DNA of 64,000 bases from Enterococcus wangshanyuanii (GTDB lineage Bacteria > Bacillota > Bacilli > Lactobacillales > Enterococcaceae), in NCBI RefSeq assembly GCF_002197645.1, contig NZ_CP021874.1, positions 2,046,001 to 2,110,000 on the forward strand, in the 5' to 3' direction. A program made the position numbers and the translations under genes. Below the pieces are notes generated by a model. The model was not told the DNA's origin, searched no databases, and saw only the letters and a program-made list of their open reading frames with translations. Position 1 is the stretch's first letter, and each line of letters opens with the position of its first letter. This document shows positions 49,554-58,225 of this stretch, piece after piece.

Positions 49554-50840
49554 TTAACGTGCCACACGAATCTCAAAATAATCCATCACTAATTCACAGA
49601 ACATCATGTTCGCCCAGGAGAACCATTCCCGCGTATAGTTTTCGGGATTGTCTACATCAAAGCCTTCATGCATCAAATGAGTTCCTGCATCATTTGCAAC
49701 CAGCGAATCAAGAATTCGTTTTTTCTCAGCTTTATCGCTTGTTGTCATTCCTTCCATCGCTAAAGCAATCGGCCACACATAATTTTCCGGTGTATGAGAG
49801 CTGCCGATTCCTTTCGCGTATTTGCCTTCATAAAAATAAGGATTCTCTTGGCTTAAAAGAGTAGCTCTTGTCTCTTGATATATCAAATCTGTTTCATCTA
49901 CATACCCTAAATATGGTGCCGCCAATAAGTTAGGAATATTACTATCATCCATGATCGTACTATTGCCCAAACCGTCAACCTCATAGGCAAAAACTTGCTT
50001 TCCTTGCTGATTCTTGGTTAGCCCGTAGGCTTTGATCCCTGTATCGATTTCTTTTTTTAATTTTGCCGCTTGATCAACTATTTCCTGATCCGATAACACC
50101 GTAGAAAAAATCTCTTCTATATAGCCTAAAATCACAACTGCAAACATATTCGATGGTACTAAATAACCGTAACGGCAAGCATCATCACTTGGTCGAAACC
50201 CAGACCACGTCATCCCAGTTGGACCAACATCTGATCCACGACCAGCGTTCGGCAATGTATCTTCCGATCGTGTCGTGTCTCTTTCAAAGGTATAGGATGA
50301 ATCTTGATGATTTTGTTCTGTTTTAAACACAGTCAAAATCTTTTTCACGCCGTCGATAAATGATCGATCAAACTGCTTTGTGTAACCTGTATTTTTATAT
50401 AATAAATAGGCCAGCTGAACAGGATAACACAGAGAATCGATTTCATATTTACGCTCCCAAATCCAAGGGTTCATCGTTGTTTTGTCCGTTTGATGTCCTG
50501 CGTTATTTGCCGTTTCGTTAAAAGCATTTGCATATGGATCGATATTGATATATCTAAATTGTCGCTGAACAAGTCCACAAATCATGTCGGCAAGCTCTGG
50601 ATCTTCTTTCGCGATCACTAAATACGGACGAACTTGCGCCGTTGAGTCACGCAACCACATTGCTGGAATATCACCAGTCAATAGAAAAGTCGTTCCGTCC
50701 TCTTGCCTTTTGACAGTTGTCGTCAACGTATTCGCAAATGCAGCATTAAAATTCTCCGCCCAACCGGCATGCTCCTCACCGCATAGCTTAGTAATCGTTT
50801 CCATAAATGTCCGTACGGACTTGGGAATTTTTTTATCCAC
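49554..50840 (-). CDS. GH125 exo-alpha-1,6-mannosidase
   Basis: 428 aa (alpha/alpha)6 enzyme, no signal peptide. LTGDIPAMWLRDSTAQVRPY, NAGRGSDVGPTGMTWSGFRPSDDACRYGYL (general acid Asp region) and YTREWFSWANMMFCELV (base Glu region). Family is specific for non-reducing alpha-1,6-mannose. GTG at 50840 chosen: GGAGG is 9 nt away, whereas the upstream TTG is only 3 nt from it. First gene of the operon repressed through 50861-50876. Confidence 0.92.
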   Translation of the reverse strand: MDKKIPKSVRTFMETITKLCGEEHAGWAENFNAAFANTLTTTVKRQEDGTTFLLTGDIPAMWLRDSTAQVRPYLVIAKEDPELADMICGLVQRQFRYINIDPYANAFNETANNAGHQTDKTTMNPWIWERKYEIDSLCYPVQLAYLLYKNTGYTKQFDRSFIDGVKKILTVFKTEQNHQDSSYTFERDTTRSEDTLPNAGRGSDVGPTGMTWSGFRPSDDACRYGYLVPSNMFAVVILGYIEEIFSTVLSDQEIVDQAAKLKKEIDTGIKAYGLTKNQQGKQVFAYEVDGLGNSTIMDDSNIPNLLAAPYLGYVDETDLIYQETRATLLSQENPYFYEGKYAKGIGSSHTPENYVWPIALAMEGMTTSDKAEKKRILDSLVANDAGTHLMHEGFDVDNPENYTREWFSWANMMFCELVMDYFEIRVAR

Positions 50841-50860
50841 TATCAATAACCTCCAATATT

Positions 50861-50876
50861 TGATATATCATTTCAC
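50861..50876. promoter_or_regulatory. Operator 1 for the GntR/LacI-type regulator
   Basis: TGATATATCATTTCAC, with internal palindrome TGATATATCA. Identical 16-mer at 50972-50987. It sits on the start point of the GH125 promoter. Confidence 0.75.
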
Positions 50877-50882
50877 AACGAA

Positions 50883-50911
50883 AGTATATGACATCGCTAG
50901 TCTTTTGTCTA
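50883..50911 (-). promoter_or_regulatory. Promoter of GH125-GH38-ROK-GH20
   Basis: Minus-strand -35 TAGACA (50906-50911), 17-bp spacer, -10 TATACT (50883-50888), five of six matches each. Confidence 0.8.
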
Positions 50912-50934
50912 CTCTTTTTTTATTTTTCTTTGAA

Positions 50935-50963
50935 TTGACGTTCTTTCCCCACTATGATAAACT
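50935..50963 (+). promoter_or_regulatory. Promoter of regulator-GH92
   Basis: -35 TTGACG (50935-50940), 17-bp spacer, -10 TAAACT (50958-50963), divergent from the GH125 promoter, 24 bp between the two -35 boxes. Confidence 0.7.
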
Positions 50964-50971
50964 ACCCTTAA

Positions 50972-50987
50972 TGATATATCATTTCAC
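50972..50987. promoter_or_regulatory. Operator 2 for the GntR/LacI-type regulator
   Basis: TGATATATCATTTCAC again, starting 8 nt after the -10 of the regulator promoter, i.e. covering its start point. The two operators are 111 bp apart start to start. Confidence 0.75.
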
Positions 50988-51002
50988 ATTAGGAGACCTA
51001 TT

Positions 51003-52037
51003 ATGACTAAACCTTTATATAAAAAAATCATCGATGATCTGTTACAGGCAATTGCTTCTGGAGAATTGCCCGAACATGCACAGCTTCCGACAGAAAAAGA
51101 GCTTTCTCAAACGTACCAAGTTAGCCGGATCACATCCAAGCGGGCATTGACTGAATTAGAAAACCAGGGGTTGATATACCGTATTCAAGGAAAAGGCAGC
51201 TATGTTCAAACACAACGACCCAAAAAAAAGAAGGCCGCGCGTATTTTATTTTTGATTCCTTTCTTAAATGACTTATCTTTAGGAAATTTCAATGAAGGTC
51301 TCGCACCAGTTACGGGTGAGCATCGATACGAAGTGATCATGTCATCCGCAGAATTTTTGATCAACAAACAAGCGGAAGATATTATGGCTGATTTTGACGG
51401 GATGATTTATTATGCCCATAATACAGAAGATTTCTTAGATACCCTATTTGAGTTATCGATCCAGCAGTTCCCTGTCATTATTTTAGACAAAAAAATCCAT
51501 GATTTGCCTTATCCAACGATCCAGTCAGACAACTTTTCTGGAGGAGAAATGGCAACCAATTATTTAGCAACACATGGCCACCAGCGAATTGCGTATATTT
51601 TCGGTGAATCAACATTACCTCAATCTGTGCGCCAGCGGTATTTAGGTTATATCCATGCAACAAAAGAACATCATTTATCATTTCATACAGCACTATCGGA
51701 TAAAGCAGCGATTTCAAGTGAAAAAACTTTAGCGTATTTAATAGAAAACGGGATCACTGGTGTTGTGTGCGAAAATGATTTAGTCGCGATTTCATTGATG
51801 AATCAGGCGAAACGAGCAAATATCAGCATCCCAGCCCAACTTTCTGTCGTTGGCTTCGATAATATCCAAGCAGCCGCTTTGGTCGATCCTTCACTGACGA
51901 CGATCGCTCAAAACTTCAAAGGCATGGGACAATTGGCGGGAACGATGTTGATAGAATGGATCGAGCAACAAGTAATACCGACAGACCAACAGATTCCTGT
52001 AAAACAAATCATCAGACATTCGACAAAGGAGATTTAA
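51003..52037 (+). CDS. GntR-type regulator with LacI-like sugar-binding domain
   Basis: 344 aa. N-terminal GntR winged helix (1-70: YKKIIDDLLQAIASGELPEH, LPTEKELSQTYQVSRITSKR) joined by KKKKAAR to a periplasmic-binding-like sensor domain (DGMIYYAHNTED, AYIFGESTLPQSVRQRYLGY, VVGFDNIQAAALVDPSLTTI). This AraR-like architecture is typical of sugar-responsive repressors. Likely represses both divergent transcripts until a mannosyl ligand binds (inference). 3 nt before GH92. Confidence 0.9.
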   Translation: MTKPLYKKIIDDLLQAIASGELPEHAQLPTEKELSQTYQVSRITSKRALTELENQGLIYRIQGKGSYVQTQRPKKKKAARILFLIPFLNDLSLGNFNEGLAPVTGEHRYEVIMSSAEFLINKQAEDIMADFDGMIYYAHNTEDFLDTLFELSIQQFPVIILDKKIHDLPYPTIQSDNFSGGEMATNYLATHGHQRIAYIFGESTLPQSVRQRYLGYIHATKEHHLSFHTALSDKAAISSEKTLAYLIENGITGVVCENDLVAISLMNQAKRANISIPAQLSVVGFDNIQAAALVDPSLTTIAQNFKGMGQLAGTMLIEWIEQQVIPTDQQIPVKQIIRHSTKEI

Positions 52038-52040
52038 TGC

Positions 52041-54182
52041 ATGAACCCACACTCGATCGATACAAGACATGGTACCGATAATCAACATTCATTTTCAAAC
52101 GGCAACTGTCTGCCTTATACAGGCGTTCCTTTTGGGATGAATTATTTTGCTCCTCAAACCAACGGCGACAACGGTAGTTGGTGGTTTAATCCGCGAGACC
52201 ACGTCTTTCAAGGCTTTCGCCTAACGCACCAGCCAAGCCCTTGGATGGGCGATTTTAGCTACTTTGTTCTTTTACCATATAACGGTTCGTTGAAGGAAGA
52301 ATCGCTTTTTCATGCGCAGTCTTCTTACCGACCAGATGAAAGCGTTTTTAACCCTAGTTATCTAGAAATCACTGAACAGCGCTACCAGTTGACGACACGC
52401 TTGATCCCTAGCATGTACGGTGGTGTTTTAACTGCCCGCTACACGCAACCAGAAGCAAACTTACTTCTCTCGTTACCTGGTAAGTACCACCTTCGAATCG
52501 AAGACGCTCACACTGTTTCAGGCTCGATCATCAATTATGCTGATTGTGAAGATGCTGATTTTACCTTTTACTTTACGCTACACTTTAAAGAACCCTTGTT
52601 AAAGGAAACTTGGTTGGAAAAGGCAGGTGACAACAATGTCGTTTCCTTTTCTTTTGGTGATATTGAGGAACAGATCGTACAATTCGGAACCTCTTTTATC
52701 AGCGGTACACAAGCGAAACTGAATTTATCTAGAGAAGCACATTGGCAGCCTGAAGATTATCTCGCTCATTCTAACGCACAATGGAAAGATTACCTTAGTA
52801 GAATCGAGATTCAAGATCGAAATGCCGAACGGTATTCAACGTTTTATCATAACTTATATCGAGCATTTCTATTTCCCCAAACCTTCTATGAAAAAGATGA
52901 AAATGATCAAGCTATTCACTACGATACGTTAGCAAAACAAACGAAACCAGGTGTTCTCTATACCAACAATGGTTTTTGGGATACGTATAAAACTGTTTAT
53001 CCACTGTACTCACTGATTGCACAGGACAAATATGAAGACATGCTGGAAGGATTTTTAACAAGCTATCGTGAGAGTGGCTATTTGCCTAAATGGTTGTCAC
53101 CAGACGAAAGAGGATTGATGCCTGGTACATTGATCGATGCAGTGATTGCTGATGCAGCTGTAAAAAATATTCGCCCTGATTTAATGCCCGAATTTTTAGA
53201 AGCTATGCTCAAAGGAGCAACCACTCAAAGTAAACAGTCGAACTACGGTCGACAAGGAACCGATGATTATTTAAGGTATGGTTATGTACCGGCAACTTAT
53301 CATGAATCAGTCAATCATACGCTTGATTACTGTTACAGCGACTTCTGTATTTCTCAAGTAGCGAAACAGCTGAACGACACGGCTACTGCTAAACATTATA
53401 AAAAGCAAGCAAAGAATTTCTTGACTATCTTCGATCCAAAAACAGGATTCATGAGAGCCAAGCAAACAGATGGACAGTTTAAAGAACCGTTTAATTGTTA
53501 TAGCTGGGGGGAAGATTATGCTGAAGGTAGTGCTTGGCAAAGCAGCTTCGCTGTTTATCATGACTTCAAAGGACTGATCGAGGCTTTCGGCGGGCCAGAA
53601 AAGTTCCAACAAAGGCTGATCGATCTTTGCAATCAAACGCCTGCTTTTGATGTCTCTGGTTACGGTTTTGAGATCCATGAAATGAGCGAAATGGCTGCCA
53701 TCGATTTTGGTCAGCTGGCTATCTCAAATCAGCCAAGTTTCCATTTTCCTTATTTATTCAATTACCTAGGTAAACCTGAATTTGCTCAACCACTGATAAA
53801 ACAACTGATGACCCAAACTTTTAACGACAGTTTTACAGGATATCCAGGTGACGAAGATAACGGAAGTATGGCTAGCTGGTACATTTTCAGTTCTTTAGGG
53901 ATGTATCCCGTATGCCCCGGCTCTGGTGAATATGTGATCGGTATGCCTCTATTTGATCAAGCGACGCTTCATTTATCTAATGGTAAATCCGTCACGATCA
54001 CTGCAGGCCCAAATCAAGAGCAGCATCAATTTGTCGATCATATCCATTTCAACGACACACCATATGATGCTCTATTCTTCAAACACGAAGATCTATTGAA
54101 CGGAGCAAAGATCGATTTTTCACTTGGAACTGTTCCTAGACCTAAATCTTATACGGCTGAACAACTGCCATTTAGCGTATAG
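52041..54182 (+). CDS. GH92 alpha-mannosidase (alpha-1,2 type)
   Basis: 713 aa, no signal peptide. Conserved IDTRHGTDNQHSFSNGNCLP, NNGFWDTYKTVYPLYSL, YHESVNHTLDYCYSDF (catalytic acid candidate E422) and TGYPGDEDNGSMASWYIFSS with the Asp-x-Asp pair D604/D606; ends of the barrel LGMYPVCPGSGEYVIG. GH92 enzymes remove terminal alpha-1,2-mannose with calcium. AAAGGAG overlaps the regulator stop, so translation is coupled. Confidence 0.93.
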   Translation: MNPHSIDTRHGTDNQHSFSNGNCLPYTGVPFGMNYFAPQTNGDNGSWWFNPRDHVFQGFRLTHQPSPWMGDFSYFVLLPYNGSLKEESLFHAQSSYRPDESVFNPSYLEITEQRYQLTTRLIPSMYGGVLTARYTQPEANLLLSLPGKYHLRIEDAHTVSGSIINYADCEDADFTFYFTLHFKEPLLKETWLEKAGDNNVVSFSFGDIEEQIVQFGTSFISGTQAKLNLSREAHWQPEDYLAHSNAQWKDYLSRIEIQDRNAERYSTFYHNLYRAFLFPQTFYEKDENDQAIHYDTLAKQTKPGVLYTNNGFWDTYKTVYPLYSLIAQDKYEDMLEGFLTSYRESGYLPKWLSPDERGLMPGTLIDAVIADAAVKNIRPDLMPEFLEAMLKGATTQSKQSNYGRQGTDDYLRYGYVPATYHESVNHTLDYCYSDFCISQVAKQLNDTATAKHYKKQAKNFLTIFDPKTGFMRAKQTDGQFKEPFNCYSWGEDYAEGSAWQSSFAVYHDFKGLIEAFGGPEKFQQRLIDLCNQTPAFDVSGYGFEIHEMSEMAAIDFGQLAISNQPSFHFPYLFNYLGKPEFAQPLIKQLMTQTFNDSFTGYPGDEDNGSMASWYIFSSLGMYPVCPGSGEYVIGMPLFDQATLHLSNGKSVTITAGPNQEQHQFVDHIHFNDTPYDALFFKHEDLLNGAKIDFSLGTVPRPKSYTAEQLPFSV

Positions 54183-54236
54183 AATAAAAACAGGAACAAC
54201 CTGTCGATGTACGATAAGGTTGTTCCTGTTCTTATT
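54183..54236. terminator. Bidirectional terminator between GH92 and the response regulator
   Basis: A roughly 20-bp stem: AATAAAAACAGGAACAACCT (from 54183) with AGGTTGTTCCTGTTCTTATT (ending 54236), one mismatch. U-rich on the minus strand; the response-regulator stop codon lies inside it. Confidence 0.85.
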
Positions 54237-55728
54237 CATCACCGACAGAATGATAATGGTGCTTGTATTTTTCTCTAAATTCTTTAGGTGTCAAATCGTT
54301 CATCTTTTTAAACATTTGAGAGAAATACGTACTATTATTAAAACCGATTTGATCTGCGATTTCATTGACATTATCATCTGTATATAATAATAGATTTTGA
54401 GCTTTTTTCATCCGATATTGGTTCAAATATTGGGAGAAACTTTTTTTCGTTTCTTTTTTGAACAATTGCCCTAGATACATAACATTCAGATGAAGAGATT
54501 GAGCAACTGACTTCAAGCTCAAATCACTGGCGTAATCCATACGAATTTTATCGATCACGTTTTGGACATTTTCAGAATAATCATAAGCAGTCTTTTCTTT
54601 TGTTATTTCCTTGATCGTAGATGTCAAAATGCCACATAGTTTATCTACATTCGAGGATCGGTTGATGTCATCTAGTATTTGTCGGTATTCTTCTTCATCT
54701 AGGTGATTGAACCGCCGATAGATATCCATAAACAGCATAAAGGTAATATGTCTAACATCTTCAGGCCGAGCACCTATCTTTTGTGTTTTTGCAAAAATAT
54801 CTGTGATCGTCTCTTCGATCGTCGGAAAGTCTCCAACCATCAATGTTTTGTTAAAATTGATAATATCTGCCGACAAATCAAAATCGTCTGAGAACACAGC
54901 ATATAAAATATTGCTCCCACTTCTTTCATAGAACTTATAACGCCGCAAGGTTTGGTTTGCCTTTTCAAAACTATCTGGAACATCTTCCCAATCAGAAACC
55001 GTCTCACCCACACTTAATACCCAATCCTTCTCATCTTGTTCTTGCAATGGGTTTGTTAAAAGGAGTTGATTCAACAGGTATTTATTTCCTTTGAAAATAT
55101 GTATCACTAAGCTTTTATCGCCCAAGTTCCGTGAGAAAAACAGCATTTGCTGTTGTTGTTTCAACCATTCACTTAGTACGCTCTTTTTTTCTCTAGAAAC
55201 TTCAAAAATCAGAACAGTCCAGTCTGATTTATCTGTTATATCAACGAGCTGGCTAAATGCCTCATAATTTCCTGTTTCTAATTCATCATTGACCCACTGA
55301 GACAACAAAACTTCACTGTACATTCCTTCTCTTGTTTCTTGTCTATTGCGGGTATCTAAGCGATCTTTCGCCTTTCTAACACTTTTTAACAATTCAGATT
55401 TATCTACAGGTTTCATCAGATAATTGATAGCCCCCAACTGTAACCCGCCTTTTAGAAAGTCAAACTTCTGATAACCAGACAAAATCATGAATTCAAATTG
55501 TCGCGCTTCTTTTTGGGCCGCATCAATGAACTCTAACCCAGTCATCTCCGGCATAGTGATGTCCGTGATCACTAGATCGATCTCCTCAGATTCCATCAAA
55601 GTCAACGCTTCTTTTGCATTTCTTGCGGTCGCTCTGATCGCGAATCCTTCTTCTTCCCAAGAGATGATCTTTTTTAAGCCATTGACGATCATATATTCAT
55701 CATCGACCAATAAAACATTATAGCTCAT
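54232..55728 (-). CDS. Response regulator, YesN/AraC type
   Basis: 498 aa. Receiver domain 1-120 with acidic D9/D10, phospho-acceptor D56 (LVITDITMPEMTG) and MKPVDK; a middle linker domain; C-terminal AraC HTH (about 400-495: DYASDLSLKSVAQSLHLNVM, YLGQLFKKETKKSFSQYLNQ, NEIADQIGFNNSTYFSQMFK). Pairs with the overlapping histidine kinase. AraC-type regulators bind paired direct repeats about 21 bp apart; such repeats precede the GH85 gene and the importer. Confidence 0.93.
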   Translation of the reverse strand: MSYNVLLVDDEYMIVNGLKKIISWEEEGFAIRATARNAKEALTLMESEEIDLVITDITMPEMTGLEFIDAAQKEARQFEFMILSGYQKFDFLKGGLQLGAINYLMKPVDKSELLKSVRKAKDRLDTRNRQETREGMYSEVLLSQWVNDELETGNYEAFSQLVDITDKSDWTVLIFEVSREKKSVLSEWLKQQQQMLFFSRNLGDKSLVIHIFKGNKYLLNQLLLTNPLQEQDEKDWVLSVGETVSDWEDVPDSFEKANQTLRRYKFYERSGSNILYAVFSDDFDLSADIINFNKTLMVGDFPTIEETITDIFAKTQKIGARPEDVRHITFMLFMDIYRRFNHLDEEEYRQILDDINRSSNVDKLCGILTSTIKEITKEKTAYDYSENVQNVIDKIRMDYASDLSLKSVAQSLHLNVMYLGQLFKKETKKSFSQYLNQYRMKKAQNLLLYTDDNVNEIADQIGFNNSTYFSQMFKKMNDLTPKEFREKYKHHYHSVGDE

Positions 55729-57451
55729 CTTTTTGCTCCTTTTCGAACGATAATATAATAGTCAGTCCGCTGGGTTCATTTGATACCACTTGCATTAGGA
55801 ATGTCGGACTAAAATAGGCACGAAGCCGCTCATTGACATTTTGCAGACCGATCGAATCGTGCAGCTCAATCGTTTGTTGTTTTAGTTTTTCTTGGATAAG
55901 AGACAGCTTCTGACCTGAAATTCCCTTGCCATTATCACGAATCATGATTTCTACCCGTTTTCCGACTACCTTTGCTTTCACACTAATTGCATTATCATTG
56001 CGGGAAAAATCAATGCCGTGGACAAAATAATTCTCGATCAGAGGCTGAATTGAAAACTTAGGTAACACTAACCCTCTAAGGGCATCATCGATTTCAAAGT
56101 GATAGGCAATACGATCAGGATATCTCATTTGATAAAGATAAACATATTTTTCGCAAAAGCTTAGCTCTTTTTCTAATGTCGTTGTTTTGGCTTGGTCTGT
56201 ATTATTTCTTAATAATGTTGAAAACGCGTAAACAACATCTGCTAACTCTTCACTACCTTCACTTAACGCGTACATTCGAATATATTCCAATGTGTTGTAT
56301 AAAAAATGAGGACTAATTTGAGATTGTAATGCTCTCATATGAGCATCTTGCTGTTTGATCTCTAATTTATATATATCGGCAATATATTGCTCGATATTAT
56401 CCAGCATCGTATTGATTCCAGTAGAAAGTTCTTTCAATTCAAACTGCGTCATTTTCTCATCTATCCGTGTATTTAAGTCCCCTTGTGTGACTAGTGCCAT
56501 CGAATCCATGATTATATCTACTTGGTGAGAATACTTCGTAAAGGTTCGATAAAGTAAATATAATAAAATCAGAATCAGGACGCCACCGCCAACGATTAAA
56601 ATACGCAAATCGCCCAGCACAGCTTTCACGATTTTCTCCTTGGATATAGTCACTAAGATATTAAATCCTCCAACCGTTTCTAAATGTTCTAATAGATTTT
56701 TTTTCATTAATGATTGAATCGGCAGCTCTGAGGTTTCTTTCATGCGCTTTTGAATCAGTTGCTGGTCCATTTGTTTAGTCACTTCAGTATATGCCAACAA
56801 TTGATACCCTGTCTCTGAAAAAACATAAGCCGATAGTCCATCAAAGGTTGTTAGGTGCATCAAACTACTTAACATTTCCTGTTTAGAAAATTCAACATAA
56901 AAACTACCAAATACCTCTAATGTCACAGGATGGATCATTGGATACGACAAGTAGAATTTGTCTTCAAGATCAGGTGTCCCTTTCGCCTTCATCCCTCCTT
57001 TGTTTTCATTAGTAGATAAGTAGTACCCTTCATAGTTATTCAAAACCATGATGATCGATTCAATATTTTCATACGTCGTATAAAAATTTTTGACCTGACT
57101 AGGCAAAAATAAATAGTTCCCTGTTTTTAGCTGTTCATCGTAAGTATAATTTAAATACTCAGAAATATCAGAGCCCATATAACGGTTTAAACTATTGATC
57201 TTGTCTTGATTATCTGTCAATCCATTCAGCATAGTCTTCCCTTGTAAATTTTTATCATTGATCGACCGACTGAGCATATCGACTGCTTCTTGTGTCGTTG
57301 CTTTTCCTCTCCCCATCGCCTGCCAGTATGTGTTCATCCCGATGCTGACCATACCGACTAAAATCAAAGAAGCAAGAATCAAAGCATAGTTTTTTAGCAG
57401 TCTGTTCAATAACGTTTTTTTATAGATGGACAGAGGAAATTTTTTACGCAT
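55718..57451 (-). CDS. Sensor histidine kinase, YesM type
   Basis: 577 aa. Membrane helix about 18-40, extracellular sensor domain about 40-280, second helix about 283-305 (LRILIVGGGVLILILLYLLY), HAMP, then the His_kinase/HATPase domains: SQISPHFLYNTLEYIRMYAL with phospho-H382, and IMIRDNGKGISGQKLSLIQE. Overlaps the DUF624 gene (8 nt) and the response regulator (11 nt). Likely senses an extracellular glycan or the loaded binding protein. Confidence 0.92.
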   Translation of the reverse strand: MRKKFPLSIYKKTLLNRLLKNYALILASLILVGMVSIGMNTYWQAMGRGKATTQEAVDMLSRSINDKNLQGKTMLNGLTDNQDKINSLNRYMGSDISEYLNYTYDEQLKTGNYLFLPSQVKNFYTTYENIESIIMVLNNYEGYYLSTNENKGGMKAKGTPDLEDKFYLSYPMIHPVTLEVFGSFYVEFSKQEMLSSLMHLTTFDGLSAYVFSETGYQLLAYTEVTKQMDQQLIQKRMKETSELPIQSLMKKNLLEHLETVGGFNILVTISKEKIVKAVLGDLRILIVGGGVLILILLYLLYRTFTKYSHQVDIIMDSMALVTQGDLNTRIDEKMTQFELKELSTGINTMLDNIEQYIADIYKLEIKQQDAHMRALQSQISPHFLYNTLEYIRMYALSEGSEELADVVYAFSTLLRNNTDQAKTTTLEKELSFCEKYVYLYQMRYPDRIAYHFEIDDALRGLVLPKFSIQPLIENYFVHGIDFSRNDNAISVKAKVVGKRVEIMIRDNGKGISGQKLSLIQEKLKQQTIELHDSIGLQNVNERLRAYFSPTFLMQVVSNEPSGLTIILSFEKEQKDEL

Positions 57452-58058
57452 ACCCCTCTAAACGCTGGTCGATCGTTTGACGCCATGATCTAGTCGCTGT
57501 AAAACTCCAGATTTGAATCATGGAAAACGTAGCAAAGAGAAATAAGCCTTTATATTTCCATGTGATCAAGAAAATCAAGCCGACGCCAATAGCTATCTTT
57601 AAAAGATTCATAAAGCTAGAGAGTGTTGAGATAACAGCTAGCTTTATCAAATTGATCAAATCGATTTCGTAATAGCTATCTAATAATAACGCATATTGAA
57701 AAGCAACCAGGCTATAGATCATTCCGAAAACCAAAATAAAATCGATCACCAAAAAAAGGATGCCTTGAATTTGTACAGATAAAAATAGATTGTATCCCAA
57801 AATAAGCAAGAGTATGCCTACTCCGTAAAAAAGTAGATTTCCTCTAATCATATTTTCTTTGAAGCAGTGCCAGCCTTCTTTCAACGTAATGTCTTTATAA
57901 TTAAATTCATGACGGATGAATAGTTCATTCACTGTCTTAAGTGCTGGGCCAACTCCTGCAATCAGTAATCCGCAGCAGCTGAATAACCAAAAAAACAGAT
58001 TCAATTTCACAATCACCCATATTTTGATGAATAACGTTTCTAATGCTTTACCGACCAT
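57444..58058 (-). CDS. DUF624 (YesL-like) membrane protein
   Basis: 204 aa with about five membrane helices. YesL/DUF624 signature: FWLFSCCGLLIAGVGPALKTV at the first helix. In Bacillus and relatives it sits with YesM/YesN and LplB/YtcP-type importers; molecular role unknown. ATG directly after GGACGGAGGAA. First gene of DUF624-kinase-regulator. Confidence 0.85.
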   Translation of the reverse strand: MVGKALETLFIKIWVIVKLNLFFWLFSCCGLLIAGVGPALKTVNELFIRHEFNYKDITLKEGWHCFKENMIRGNLLFYGVGILLLILGYNLFLSVQIQGILFLVIDFILVFGMIYSLVAFQYALLLDSYYEIDLINLIKLAVISTLSSFMNLLKIAIGVGLIFLITWKYKGLFLFATFSMIQIWSFTATRSWRQTIDQRLEGYA

Positions 58059-58088
58059 TTCCTCCGTCCTTTCTAGTTCTCTTCTCTT

Positions 58089-58117
58089 ATAATAAATAAC
58101 TCATACAGATATGCCAA
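58089..58117 (-). promoter_or_regulatory. Promoter of the DUF624/two-component operon
   Basis: Minus-strand -35 TTGGCA (58112-58117), 17-bp spacer, -10 TATTAT (58089-58094), about 30 nt upstream of the DUF624 ATG. No 21-bp direct repeat is seen here. Confidence 0.7.
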
Positions 58118-58168
58118 CTAAAATACTACTTCATAAATAAGATACGCATTATTTATCCTATTCATTTT

Positions 58169-58214
58169 TAAAAGAACCAAGTAAAAACGATACATCATCG
58201 AAATCACCTGGCTC
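58169..58214 (-). terminator. Terminator after the glycan-binding protein gene
   Basis: GAGCCAGGT / ACTTGGTTC outer stem with an inner CGAT/ATCG, followed on the minus strand by TTTT. Separates the importer from the two-component operon. Confidence 0.6.
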
Positions 58215-58225
58215 TTCAGCTCGCT

